Shown piece after piece: positions 48,541 through 60,149 of a stretch of 64,000 bases of DNA (its first letter is position 1; each line of letters opens with the position of its first letter). The stretch is from Psilocybe azurescens. Taxonomy: Eukaryota > Basidiomycota > Agaricomycetes > Agaricales > Agrocybaceae. The DNA is taken from NCBI GenBank assembly GCA_023853785.1, contig JAJIRX010000777.1:62001-126000 (forward strand). The letters are read 5' to 3'. A model generated the notes under the pieces. That model was not told the DNA's origin, ran no database searches, and saw nothing but the letters and a program-made list of their open reading frames with translations. The translations under genes were made by a program, and so were the position numbers.

Positions 48541-51051
48541 TCATCGGAAGCCCGAGGGCGGAGTCTGATATCCAGGTTGCGGAGGTAACGCGTGCGACTG
48601 CGCAGGCTGCCCAGAGTATGGATCATACTCGCCAAACACCTGGCTCCCACTCCCTATCGACGACGTCGCCCGATGTTCGTCCATATACGGCGCATTGATG
48701 GACGACGTCCGGGGGTCCCATGTATCGTCGTACTTAGCCTGCGCGAGCGGGACGAACACGCTCGATTCCGTGTTATGCGACGTCCACCCAGCACCGGCTG
48801 TCGAGAGTGGGTATTCTTTGCTGGGCGGGAGCCGCGCGGCGGCGCGTCTGCGACGAGCGAGGAAGATTGCGATGAGTGCACCGAGAATGGCGACCACTGC
48901 TACGCCGGCCGCGATCGCGCCGATAATGACCCCCAGATTCGAGGACTTCTTGTCGCCTCCCGGTGGAGAGTTCGAATCCGTCGATGTGCCGTTCTTCCCG
49001 GTACCGGTACCTCCCACTGCGGAATCAAGGCGAACGCTAGCTGGAAGGACACTCGGTGGCGCAGTCGGCTGTAGACCTATCTGCCCACTGCCGATGATGA
49101 GATACGAGCCATTGCTCGGTATCCCGTGGATATTGACGTACATGAAAGCAGGCCCAGGCTGGAAGATGTTCGGGATCGGAGGAGGCTGGGAAACATGCAA
49201 GGTGATCGACCCGTCCTTGTTCACCGTGTACGTGTTGTTGAGCTGCATGAACCTTTGACCCATGTTCATGCCGTGCGTCGTGAAACCGCCGCGGATGATG
49301 ACTACTGTCGTGTTATCCGCGGCATCATTCGATGAACCAGTGTATGATGTTGATGGGATCGTGATATCGAATGGGTCGCCGCCGTATGATAGTGTCTTTG
49401 GCATTCCCGTAGGTGCTGGACGGATGCTAGCGCTGAAATAAAGGGGTAGAAGATCTCGGCACGGTATTCGGTAGGGAATTCGGTAGTCAGGTTGACGTCA
49501 GCATTGGGATTCGAGCCGGCGACGAGGACGGAAGCATCTGGGAGAAGGATGGCAGACGAATGATACAACCGTGGAATCTTTGATGCAGATAGTCCCTGAT
49601 TAGACCACCTGCTGCCCGGCGCCGCATTGGGGTTGTATATAGCTGGCGTAAAGACGGGACCAGAGGCGAGCGAGGGCCCAAAGGGTGTTTCTGTAATGAA
49701 AAGATCGGTTGTCGCGTTGACGTACCCAGCAGTACCGTTCAGGCCTCCATTGATCATCAGCAGCGTTCCGTCAGGGAGGATAACGAATTGGCCCATGGTA
49801 CGCGTTTCGAGCATGTTATCGTCCGCTACATACACTGGTGGGGAGTTGTCCTGTGGCTCGGGTGTAATGCGTTGACAGTCATTTGAGGCTGGAACGTTCC
49901 AAGTCTCAACTTGCGGACCCCCGTAGCTACCGTAGGCATCGTCTGCCATAGTGGAACCTCCGCAGAAAAGGATGGTCGGTGTATAATTGTTAGCTGGGGT
50001 GAGGGGAAGCATGGCAGCACCACCCGAAGCCGGATATACTCTCACAACCCCGTTAGGCATATCTGGTAAAGGGAACTCGCTATTCGTCGTGTGATCCCAC
50101 AGCACTGGGCAAGTAGAATCAGCACCCGCAAATTTTTCATAAAAATTGTATAGACATACTTGTAGAACGGTTTGCTTGGACGAAAATGTTTCCTGAAGGC
50201 ATCAAAAACATGTGTGCATACGCGTTTAATCCTCCCGCATTTACGAGGAAATTGACAAGGGGAGGGGCTACGTCCTTTGCAGGATAGTACTCGTAGGTGC
50301 TCTGTGCTTGACCGCTCTGAGTGACAGGATCCCTGACCGGGAATTCGCGATTAACGTATCCGCCCGCGGTGAATCCGCCGAGAATGACGATAGTACCATC
50401 TCCTGTTGGCTCCAAGGCAGCATACCATCTCCCAGACTTCATCGCCAGGACTGTAGAATCATCATACCAACTACACTGTGGAGAGGTTATATCGTCGGTA
50501 GATCCACAGGGATTGAGTACACGGATTGATTTTCGTCCATCAAAATCTTGGTATGTTGCATCCCATTGCCCCGTTCCGTCAGGATTTCTCTGAGAACCAG
50601 GGGCCCCATTTATTGTGATACCGTCGTTTCCACCCAAATTGATGAATGAACCGTTCGGTAAGTGCATTCCAGACGAACAAAAGGTATTGGATCGAATATC
50701 CATGACCTCCGCCTGCTGAGTCGCTATATCCCTGGAGAATACGTCAAGCCGGAGGTAAAGCTCGATTAATACGTGCACAATCTCACCACTTCGCTCCCCA
50801 TGCTGGATGACCCGCAACTTGGGCCGCATTGCCCTCCGCCTTATCGATAATGTAGACTGTTTCTTCATTCCCCAGAAACATCTTCGCGTTGTTCAGCATG
50901 ATATGGAGAAAGCGGAATCATCTGGTAGCTAGCTTACCAACAGCGCACTGACGAGCGTACTACCTCCCTGGGCAAACGAACCAGCGGTGCCTGCTAGGAC
51001 AGTCGAAGACCCCAGCAATAGAGCCGCAACTGAAAGTCGTGGCGAGAGCAT
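48541..51051 (-). CDS. glx: Membrane-anchored glyoxal oxidase / copper radical oxidase
   Basis: Extracellular copper enzyme that oxidises aldehydes such as glyoxal and releases hydrogen peroxide, feeding peroxidases in wood and litter decay. Exons: 51051-50938, 50881-50787, 50731-50160, 50104-48541; 781 residues after one repair. Signal peptide LSVAALLLGSSTVLAG, then MFLGNEETVYIIDKAEGN. Active-site blocks: NTFCSSGMHLPNGSF (cysteine of the Tyr-Cys cofactor), SGRWYAALEPTGDG (cofactor tyrosine), IPRLYHSSAILLPD (axial Tyr and His ligand) and THGMNMGQRFMQL (His ligand). The C-terminal GLX/DUF1929 domain is followed by a membrane helix LGVIIGAIAAGVAVVAILGA, a basic stop-transfer (ARRRRAAAR) and a cytoplasmic tail, so the enzyme is held at the surface. 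The frame breaks at a C4 run (49443-49446) just after EIFYP; one more C continues it. Confidence 0.93.
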
Positions 51052-52254
51052 AACAAGGCCTGAACAAAATCGTACACGAGCCTAAAAGAAAAGAGGAAGA
51101 AAAGAAGAGTGAGAGAACAAAACAGCGCCGTGCTTGATTTGACCTCACGCGGATTCCTCCATGCCAGATCCATGCCGGATGTCCAAGGCCGATGTAAACG
51201 CCACAGCCTATTTTTAGATTGTCACAATGATCATAAGTCAGCAAGCAATCGGATCAACAGCACTGCCCTTCGGCATCGGCATCACAGCAATAAGTCTTCT
51301 CAAGGGAAACAAATCTACTTCCATTGACGCAGAAAAAAAGAGTCAGTAAAAGTGTACAGAATTTCTCGTATCATAATATCATAAATGCAGCCTCTGATTT
51401 GAGAAGATGTCTGACTACCGGATAACAGACATTCTACTCGTTGGGGATGTTCGGCTGGCAACTGGCCGCACGGAGCACTCATGCCGTGTCCATCTAAAAA
51501 TAGCGTACATGGTTGAAAGATCAGGCCAGGTTCCCACATGCGTCGTGGTTGCCATCTACTTTCTGCCCGAGAATAGTCTGCGGAGTGCTGACTGAGGCCT
51601 CAAAATAGATGGACGCCGTGCAATCAAGGGAGGTCGAGTCTGTGGACAAACTAGAACAGTGGTGCCTTGTACAAGTCATGAAGCAGTATTTAGTGTCAAT
51701 AGAAAAGGTACGAATATCATCATGTACTTGTGAAAGCAACGGTGCAGGCCTCAGGGCTGGAGCAGCTGAAGGCATTTAAACTTTCACTGAGACCTCAAGA
51801 AGAAATCCGAGCCAAACGGGTGACGAATGCCTGTTCACAAATAACTGAGCTCAAGTTTACTCGAAACTGAGAGCCAGGCCTTCCATAACATAAGTGAAAG
51901 GTAATTTTAACAGACATACCACATTGCAAGGTCTCGTGCATTCACCGTAACAAAGAGCTGAGTATTAATTAGAATCAAGGAGTCAGATTCGTATCTCTTC
52001 GCTCTCATATCTTCGCGGCATGCAGCTTCTAGGACCGGCTTCGAATCTGCTGCCTGGACCATAGATGTTAGAAAGTACTGATCGTTTACAAATGCATTTG
52101 TAGGGATGGTGGTCTCATCGTATAATGTCACCAAGTCGTGGGTGCAGTATTTCAGAAACCAACCACGCTAGAATAGAAGAGAAAGCCACTCAGCTGCATT
52201 CCGTTTTCCGAAAGCTATCACTTATCCTCCGTGCCAACTGCCGAGGGGTGGCGT
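51052..52254. other. Intergenic stretch upstream of glyoxal oxidase
   Basis: Holds the glyoxal oxidase promoter. A 75-codon minus-strand frame at 51907-52134 has no recognisable motif. Nothing else seen. Confidence 0.45.
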
Positions 52255-52657
52255 GAAAACGACTGGCTGTCGCTACATTGTTGCCTGAAGAAGGTACTTC
52301 AATCAGAGAAATGCATAGAAGGAATCGCAGAGAGTGGGTCTATACTTTTCTTGGGCTGATGCGGCGAGGGATGACAAGGCCATTCCAGAGATGTCCCATT
52401 CTAGCCAAGTTGTGTTATTAGTCCTGTTTATTTTAAGGATTAATCTTTTGGCAACCCCTCTTTCCCGTGATGCAACCCGAGTTTTTAAATAAGAAAACGA
52501 CTAGTTGGCGTTACATTGTTGCCTGGAGAAGGTACTTCAACGGGAGAAGGAAGAATCGCAGAGAGTGGGTCTATACTTTTCTTGGGCTGATGCGGCGAGG
52601 GATGACACAGCCATTCCAGTTCTAGCTGAGTTGTGTTATTAGTTCTGTTTATTTTAA
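52255..52657. repeat. Tandem direct repeat, two units of about 165-190 bp
   Basis: Unit 1 (about 52255-52442) and unit 2 (about 52493-52657) share GAAAACGACT, TACATTGTTGCCTG, AGAAGGTACTTCAA, then the long identical run from GAATCGCAGAGAGTGGGTC through TGATGCGGCGAGGGATGACA, and TTGTGTTATTAGT. Unit 2 lacks about 20 bp found in unit 1. No coding content recognised. Confidence 0.75.
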
Positions 52658-53206
52658 TCGTCAGGTTTCATTATAATTCAGCAGTTATTGTCTCATATGC
52701 TACATCACACGTTGTCGACTGGGAGACCACATCTAAACGGGTACGGGGAAATGGGGCTCGGTAGATCAAGATCTCTCCAACAGTGCTGGTTTATTTCGAT
52801 TACACTGCATCGAGAACAAGGAGATTCTCCCAGCTAGTTTCAGTATTGCCCAGGGAGTCCTTAGGACGATCACGCTGGAAGCAAAGTTCAATACAATATT
52901 CGCACCTGAACAAGATCAGGGGAGTATACACTATGGCGCTAACATAGCTTGGCTATAAATGAAGGATGAGGATGAGGAAGCCTTGTGGCAGACTTGCCCT
53001 TGCGTGCCGCGACATGTTGATAGTAAGCACATTGTTTCATGATCTTTACTCCACCCCACTCTCATGACTTGATCGAAAACGTATAGTACATATTTAGCTA
53101 CGAGGAAACTTCTGATTAACTATCTAAAATAGGATCGCGAGGAATTTCTACGTAGCGCTTAAACTCATAAATCGGCCCTGGTTCCAGCTCCCAGAGAAAA
53201 ATACGT
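52646..53206. repeat. Segmental duplication of the DUF6535 gene 3' end (partner at 59599-60149)
   Basis: This segment and 59599-60149 run parallel over about 550 bp with scattered substitutions and small indels. Shared blocks include CATATGCTACATCACACGTT, GTC-GACTGGGA, ATCTAAACGGGTACGGG, AATGGGGCTCGGTAGAT and ACTCTCATGACTTGATCGAA. On the minus strand both end with the same codons for LEPGPIYEFKRYVEIPRDP then ILDS and a stop. Here only about 29 terminal codons of the gene are present, so this copy is a gene fragment plus downstream DNA, landing just beyond the stop of the second zinc-cluster regulator. Confidence 0.85.
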
Positions 53207-53303
53207 CTTAAATTGCGTCTCGCACATACGAGCCCCACTCTTCGAAGCTAGATAGAATGATATTTGAGTAACCACGTTAGATGGACAACGGGATGACAAT
53301 AGT

Positions 53304-56300
53304 TCACCAGCTAAACGCAGTGGAAGCATCGGTCCAGAATGTAAATGCATCGTTAACATTCGCAGGCTCAGGCAACTGGGCAGCGTTGGGAGCTGCAACC
53401 TGAATATTGGCGCTAGTACTCTCAGTGGCCGGTAGCACCTCACGATGGCCCATCTCCGTCAGGAGCAGTCTATAAAGATCCCAATTAGTGTTTGAAGATG
53501 TGTCCTCTGTGGGCGGGGAAAGGAAGTGATGTTCGAAAATGTCATGGGCCGACGAGTTTGTTTGGCTGGCGTTTTCCATCGTGAAACTTTGCGTCTGAAG
53601 TGCAGGATCGTCATATTGACTAATTGCACCAGCTTCACAGAGAATATCACTGCGTTTCATAAATATAAGCCACAGAAACGATCAATCACATGGATAAGGT
53701 AAAACCCTTACCGAAATGCACCAGCACTATGCCATCTACGACATTACGATTAATGAGAAATAAATCTGGAAAATATTATAGGAAATCGCACATTAACTCG
53801 CATTCTCCCAGAATCTTGACACATTTTAGAAGGTTGTCCTTCTCTTTTTAAGGTCGCCAACATAACCAGGGCGCTGGCTACCCCATAGACACAGAACTAT
53901 GATAATGCCCGCAGTAAACGCATTATACTTTTGTCCAACATGGTCAAAAATAAGCAATTAAAAGTATGACAGGAACAACGAACTACAGTTATGGGGAGGA
54001 CTACACGGTCTCTCGCCATCGCCGCCTCCTGGATATGGGCGCATGATCTAGCAGCGTTTGTACACATGGCAAGTGACGAAAACGACAAAGAGGACTGCTT
54101 GGTCAAGAATGGGCGATGGACTAGAATTTGTACATAGAAGAAAGTTGCGTGAAGATTGGCAGTTTGTTGGAAGAATACCGAATTTTCTCTGTCAGGATCC
54201 CAGAGCACTACAGAAAGATCAGCGTCATTCGGCGACAGGATAATATATAGTTCACAATACGGCGGGAGGGAAGCCTTCCATTTGTTTAGTGACGAGTCGA
54301 GCTCTGCCACCATTCGCATGTCCCAATCGTTTCCAAAATATCCCGAAAGAATTCTCGATTTCTTCGTGCAATAGAGCGTCCTTGATGCAAAACCGAGTAT
54401 TTCGCATAATTTAATGAGATAAACAAAGTTGGAGATCACACAAGGCTTTCCGGGAGGTTGTTTGAAAGCTTTCTCTGGATCCTCGTCTTCCCAGTATTCG
54501 TCATCGCACTCAATTGGATACTCAATATCAAATCTAAGAATGTCACACCATTGGTTAGCCGTACATTAGTGTGCAATTGACCTCGGTTAGACGACTCACG
54601 ATTCGTGGGAGATTCCGGAAGGCCGACCATGGAACGAATTGACGATGGAATCCAAGCAGAACAATGCCCTAGGTTATCGATGAGTGAACTCAAACCGATT
54701 ATGGAGGCTACAATTGGCGAACCAAAAGGCCCGTTTCAACAGCTCAGCATCGGCAGAAGGCTGAGTTTTTCCCTTCCGACGGTGTGCGCCCAACTCAATG
54801 GCGTAGCGCAGTCCAATACCGACAAGATTACAAGATACAGGGCACAAGGATGTACCACTCAGATATATCGCAGCGAGCTAAATTCACGATAATCAGATAG
54901 ATCGTACGACGAAAGGAGTGGTCAACGTACCGAGTAGTACTGCAGATCGTAAACAGTAGCAGTGTAAAGCATTATCTTCCGGTGTATCGGTATCTGGGAG
55001 AAATAATGCCACCCGGCAGACATAGCTGGCTTCTGATGATCCGGAGAATAGCAAACACGAGGATCTGTCGAGTATCTAGATGCATTGGCGCAAACTAAGA
55101 GAATGGTCATTCCAAATGATTGATCCCGATAATGTTTCCAAGACATAAGTGCTTCCATGAAGGTTGGCTCGTGAAGAATTGGAAGCAAGGTGTTAATTTT
55201 CTCGAAGTAAATAGTCACCAAGCTTAGGAGAAGATCGAAATCAGGAAAGACATAAGTCGTTTCGGGGAGGTTACATATTCCAACTCCCACTGCAGAACAC
55301 CTGGTCAACATCATGTTGTTTGAGCATGCCTACAGATACGCACCGGACTCATAATCCAGAACAAGGGTCGTCTAAAATGCTTCAGATCCCATCCAGTATC
55401 TGGTACACCTGCGAGTTAGCTCCTCAAAGCCGAAGCTTGCTGAGCAGCCATGATCGGGCTATATTCACTTAGTCAGATTGCCTGCTCTTCAAATGAAGAG
55501 CCTACCTTGCCTGGCCAAGGAACCGTTTCGCTGTAGTTGGATTTAAAGAGATTCGTTCAATCTGCTCTGCTAATATTACATGACCGATATCATCTGCCTC
55601 TGATATTTCCAGGAAGTCTTCTGGTCTCGTTGGAGAAGATGTTTCATTAATGATGGGGTCTTTCGAGGACATAAGCACTGCGGCGCTATGAACGGGAGGG
55701 CCATGAGCTTGCCCATCAGTAAACGGCGGAGGCTTGCTGATAATGTAATCCACATCTTCGTTTGGGAAAAGCTGTTTCACCGTTAAGCAAGCAGTCTAGC
55801 ACAAGGTTGGAATTCATTTACCGCCTGAATATATCCTTCTAACCTCTTTATCCTTGCTTCCAGAATTCGAATATAACTACAAGGGAGCGAATGAGTAACA
55901 ACCGAAGTTGAGAATATTTCCTTCATACTCTTGTTGTTTTTGTATTTGAGACCTCTGTAAACAACATCGTCAAAGCCACAACCACCGGTAGCGATAGACC
56001 ACAATACCTGTGGTACAACGGAGTTACATTCGATATGGGCAAGCTCACAATTTGTGCATTTATTTCCAGGCCTTTTCGCGCTGTCGCCTGGAAGCATCAT
56101 GTTCAAAAGAGTAACAATACCTCCAAGAAAAGACTGTGCCTTACACCTGACTACAGAAACAGAATTGACGATCAAACACCATGGAGATCGTACGGCTAAA
56201 GTATACTCACTCCTTTTCTTCTGCATTCCGCGCAGGCTCCCTGGGACCGTCTTATAATAGGTTTCTCTATATCAGCAGAGGGATGTGCTCTGCTCGACAT
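53304..56300 (-). CDS. Zn2Cys6 transcription factor with Fungal_trans domain
   Basis: Nuclear regulator of roughly 700 residues. The start MSSRAHPSADIEKPIIRR leads into the zinc cluster: CAECRRK, then RIRCK, then GNKCTNCELAHIEC. Then a linker SYIRILEARIKRLEGYIQAV forms a coiled coil. The middle region is the Fungal_trans domain: VFPDFDLLLSLVTIYFEKIN, LLPILHEPTFMEAL, WHYFSQIP, YSIGLALRHAIELGAHRRKG, FANCSLHNRFEF, SLHATFFYVQILVHRPFL-type helices and a Ser/Thr-rich C-terminus ending FTFWTDASTAFSW at 53304. Exon borders between 55790 and 56230 are not fully resolved. At an A4 run (56214-56217 on the plus strand) one base seems missing; with it the reading becomes CRRKRIRCK. The spacing between the third and fourth cysteines is unusually long unless a non-standard intron lies there. 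Confidence 0.8.
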
Positions 56301-59300
56301 TACGAAATTACCCTTCCCGGTCTGCAACCTTTCTCAGTCTGTTCGGTGTGTGAGAGAATTGTAAGAGGTCAATAATTCAGTGACGCGGCTTTTCGGTACG
56401 TATAATAGCGTGCGAATAATTAGGGGAGCTTGCTCTCTGCCAATGCCAAAATGTCTAAGCCCACGTGATCCGCTGACTTTTTGATGGTCTATGAGAATTT
56501 TGAAAGCGCCGAGCGCCAAGCACAGCTCACCATTACAGCATGCCAGGCACTGGCATAGCAAAGCGTTCTTACCTATATTAAGCCAGAAATCATACACGTA
56601 GACCAATATGTCAACACCAAGGAACACTAAGAAGTCTACTGGGCAATATAGAAAGCACCATTACTTTAGAACGCCAGGATTTACCTAGGTTGCTATGGTC
56701 AATAGGACGAGGACTGGCGAGATGACGTTGTGAGAAATGAACTACTGTGAAACTTTGGTATGTGCTTTGAATCTTCAAAATGCATCTCATCTCTGACCCA
56801 GGAGTCTTCGGTGCCTGGTCTCAGTAGAGAAGTACTCTCAGGGAAGCCACAGAGACTGTATGAGTTAAAATGGCTCGTGCAATCAGACATATGTAATTGT
56901 AACGGTTTATTGCGCCAGAGATATGTCGCCTTTCAATTCGAAATTCAGGAGCCAATAAGGTACGCTCTGGTACGCTTTTGACGAGTCTTGCTGGGCCGTA
57001 GCTCGCAGTCCTCTCGCATGATACATGTGTATATTTCGAGAACGCCGACACAAGTCAAGTCCACAAAAGGCAATTGTGGCAAATTTGAAGTCGATGGTCG
57101 CATGAGGTCGAAGTTGGCCGGAGAGATCATTCAGCACTCTGCAATCATGGAGATAAATAGGCAAGTATATTTTTCACAATTGTCATTACCCTAATTCACG
57201 GGCTAAGTATATGAGCATGACTGCAGTCAGCGACTATGGTGGATGGGCGAACAATAACACCGTTAGGACTGTGGCATGTCGCTTATTACAGCCTATCCGC
57301 AAAAAGTCAGGTGAAGAGAAGAATGCAATAAGTGTAAAGCTGGTATCCACGAATGGAATGATTTAATCGTGAGGATATAGTGATCTGTGGACCAAATACA
57401 AAGATTAACCATCGGAGCACAAGCTATATAGTACCCTTCTGTCTAGAGGATTAACTTCGCTGAATCCATCATTTATGTGCGCCAGATCTGGTCCATACCG
57501 AGCACTCTGAGAGTCCTATACAATGCTCGCACTCGGGATAACGGTGCTTTCTGATTTTGTTTCGCCTCCTCGATTCATGATTTTTTGGAACATAGCTCTC
57601 ACATTTCTGTATGTATCATCTCTTTACTGCCGTCGTCGTCTGATGATCCGCTGTGGCCTGTTACCCCATATCACCTAAATTTGTCATGGAAGACAAATGA
57701 ATCCCCAGAGCCATTAGTAAAACCCTCAAAATCTCGTCGTTCATGTCATGTAACCTAAATCGAAGATACGACATTCAGCTGTTGAAAATATCTTGATGGA
57801 TAAATTAACTTCTTTCTTTGCTTTATCTGGTGCTTCGAATGTTTCTTTTCCTGCGTGCGGTATGACCATCGGAAGATGTACGATCTGTAAAAACGCCAAG
57901 ACTTTCTCGATTTGGCGAAAGTGATGTAGAAGCTCGTAAAATTGCCTTCAAGTCTTTTGGGTTGCAGAAGAACTTCAATTAGAGTATTCTTGTTTCACTG
58001 CGAACACGGGACTTATCCGTTTTTCTTTGGTCATTGGTCACTCTTCGGGTGACCAGTAGAAGATTAATCCATGGATGATCCCCGTAAATAATAAATAAAA
58101 GGGCTCTACCTAGCATGGTACAACGAATCAGATGTAAAGATTGCAAGCGAAAAAATTCGCATGCGCAGGCTACTATGCATACGTTACAATGCAAACTTCA
58201 AATCTCAATGCGGCAGGCAGCCCTGCTTAAAAAATCGTAGTTGAAATGTCATATTTAAATCCCCTACTTTGCACGCCGGAACGGCAAAACATTATTCATA
58301 GCGAATCCAATGAAGCAACCAAGGGGATTTTTAAATGTGTGTTGGCATTGGGCAAACCGGGGTTGCACTGGGAAAGGGGTTGCCAAATATGTCGGAAAAA
58401 TCCAGATTAACAAATCTGCCCAAATCTATCCCGATATGTACGTATAAGTGCATCAGTTTTTTGGCCTGTGGGTCAGTTTCGAAGATTAGATATAAGTCAA
58501 GTCATACCTATGATTACGGTCAAACCAATCAGACTTAAATAACATATAGGCACTTATAAGACTGATCAAACAAACCAGGGCTTAGTGTTGGTGCTCATAG
58601 GTTATATTTGTACTCACCCTTACTATCCTAATTATTATCTGACTTGATTTACAATCATCATTTGCGGGATTCATTGGTCACGAAATACAGAGATTTTCAC
58701 ACAGAAAATAGGCAAATATAATAGAATTTCAAAATAATACATGATCAATTATTATTCCGAGATGCTTCGCCGCTGCCACCAACATTCTCCTCCTCATCGG
58801 CATCCAACAAATCCACCAAAGTACCATGTGCTCACCAGTGTACCAGTTGTTAGAACATAGAAGTAAAGAACGCACTGATATCATGATGAACAGGTAATAG
58901 CCTGGCAATCTCCAAACACGGTCAGTTACTTGATGTGCCAGAGGCTTGGGAAGGTGATGTGAGTGCTCACCTTGAATAGCTCAGCTGGACTGTGATTGAG
59001 TGGTGGGCTGTTCTCAGAATGCGAGTCAGAATGCGAGTGATTGCCTGGGAGCATTGGTGATGATATAACAAGAAGGGCACTTTGGGGTGTTTTGCTAAGT
59101 TCATATTGACCTTTATATATGTGTCTCACCAAAAGTCCCCACACCCTTTGTGGAGTCCGTCTAATAGGCCCCACATCTTTTGTGGAGCACGCCAAATGGG
59201 CCCCACAATGACACATTCAACCATTGGCAAGCAAACCGAGAAGTTCCTGCACAACTTTGATTAATAGAACATTCTACAGAGCACAAATGCAAGAAAGTCT

Positions 59301-59598
59301 GGGCGCTTGAGAAGCATTGTCCTCTATTCCATGGTTGTAGTTCTTTTAATTATATACATAGTTCACTGATCACAGCTTATACGACCATCAGCTGCTGTAA
59401 GTCCGCATAAGACTGCTCAGCATGGTTCAGCATTTCTCTCGTTTTCCAACATTACTGTGCATACCGGTGCTTAGCGTGAGGTTACATGATCCAATAACAT
59501 GCTGATGTGTTTTCACGCAGAGACTGATTATTGCGGATAAGATCATCAGTTGTCGCAACTACGGATATGCTAACCGGTATTTTTCCGACATAGATTAA
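56301..59598. other. Gene-poor stretch of about 3.3 kb
   Basis: Only short motif-free frames on either strand. Near 59135-59210 a CCCACA...TTTGTGGAG block occurs twice in tandem. Around 58760-58810 a minus-strand Glu/Asp-rich stretch resembles the acidic end of some transposon proteins, but no transposase motif was found. Nothing else seen. Confidence 0.45.
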
Positions 59599-60149
59599 TC
59601 CTTATTTTAATCATCGGGTTTCATTACAAGTCAGTAATTATTTATCACATATGCTACATCACACGTTGTCGACTGGGAAACCATATCTAAACGGGTACGG
59701 GGGAAATGGGGCTCGGTAGATGAAGTTCTCTCAAACCGTGCTGGTCCTTTTCGATTAAACTGCATCAGGAACAAGAAGATTCTCCCAGCTAGTTGCAGTA
59801 TTGTCCAGGGAGCCCTAGGACGATCATGCTGGAAGCAGAATTAAATACCATATTTGCACCCAAATGCAATCAGGGGATTATATGACGTTAACAAGCTCGG
59901 CTATAAATGAAGAAAGGGAGGCCTGATAGCAGACTTGCCCCTTGCGTGCCGCAACACGTTGGTAGTAAGCACACTATTTTATGATCTTTACTTCACCCCC
60001 ACTCTCATGACTTGATCGAAAAGGTATAATACATATTTAGCTACGAAGAAACGTTCTGACTAACTATCTAAAATGGGATCACGAGGGATTTCTACGTAGC
60101 GCTTAAACTCATAAATCGGCCCTGGTTCCAGCTCCCAGAGAAAAATACG
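59599..60149. repeat. Segmental duplication, resident copy (partner at 52646-53206)
   Basis: Covers the last codons and 3' flank of the DUF6535 gene. Because the gene is whole here and only a fragment there, this is probably the source copy. Confidence 0.8.

Noticed and set aside
48592..49258. Long plus-strand frames inside the glyoxal oxidase gene
   Set aside because: Opposite-strand shadows of a GC-rich, clearly coding minus-strand exon.
51907..52134. A 75-codon minus-strand frame
   Set aside because: No motif and no supporting exons.
53165..53443. A 92-codon minus-strand frame overlapping the regulator's end
   Set aside because: It crosses from the duplicated DUF6535 fragment into the regulator in the wrong frame for both.
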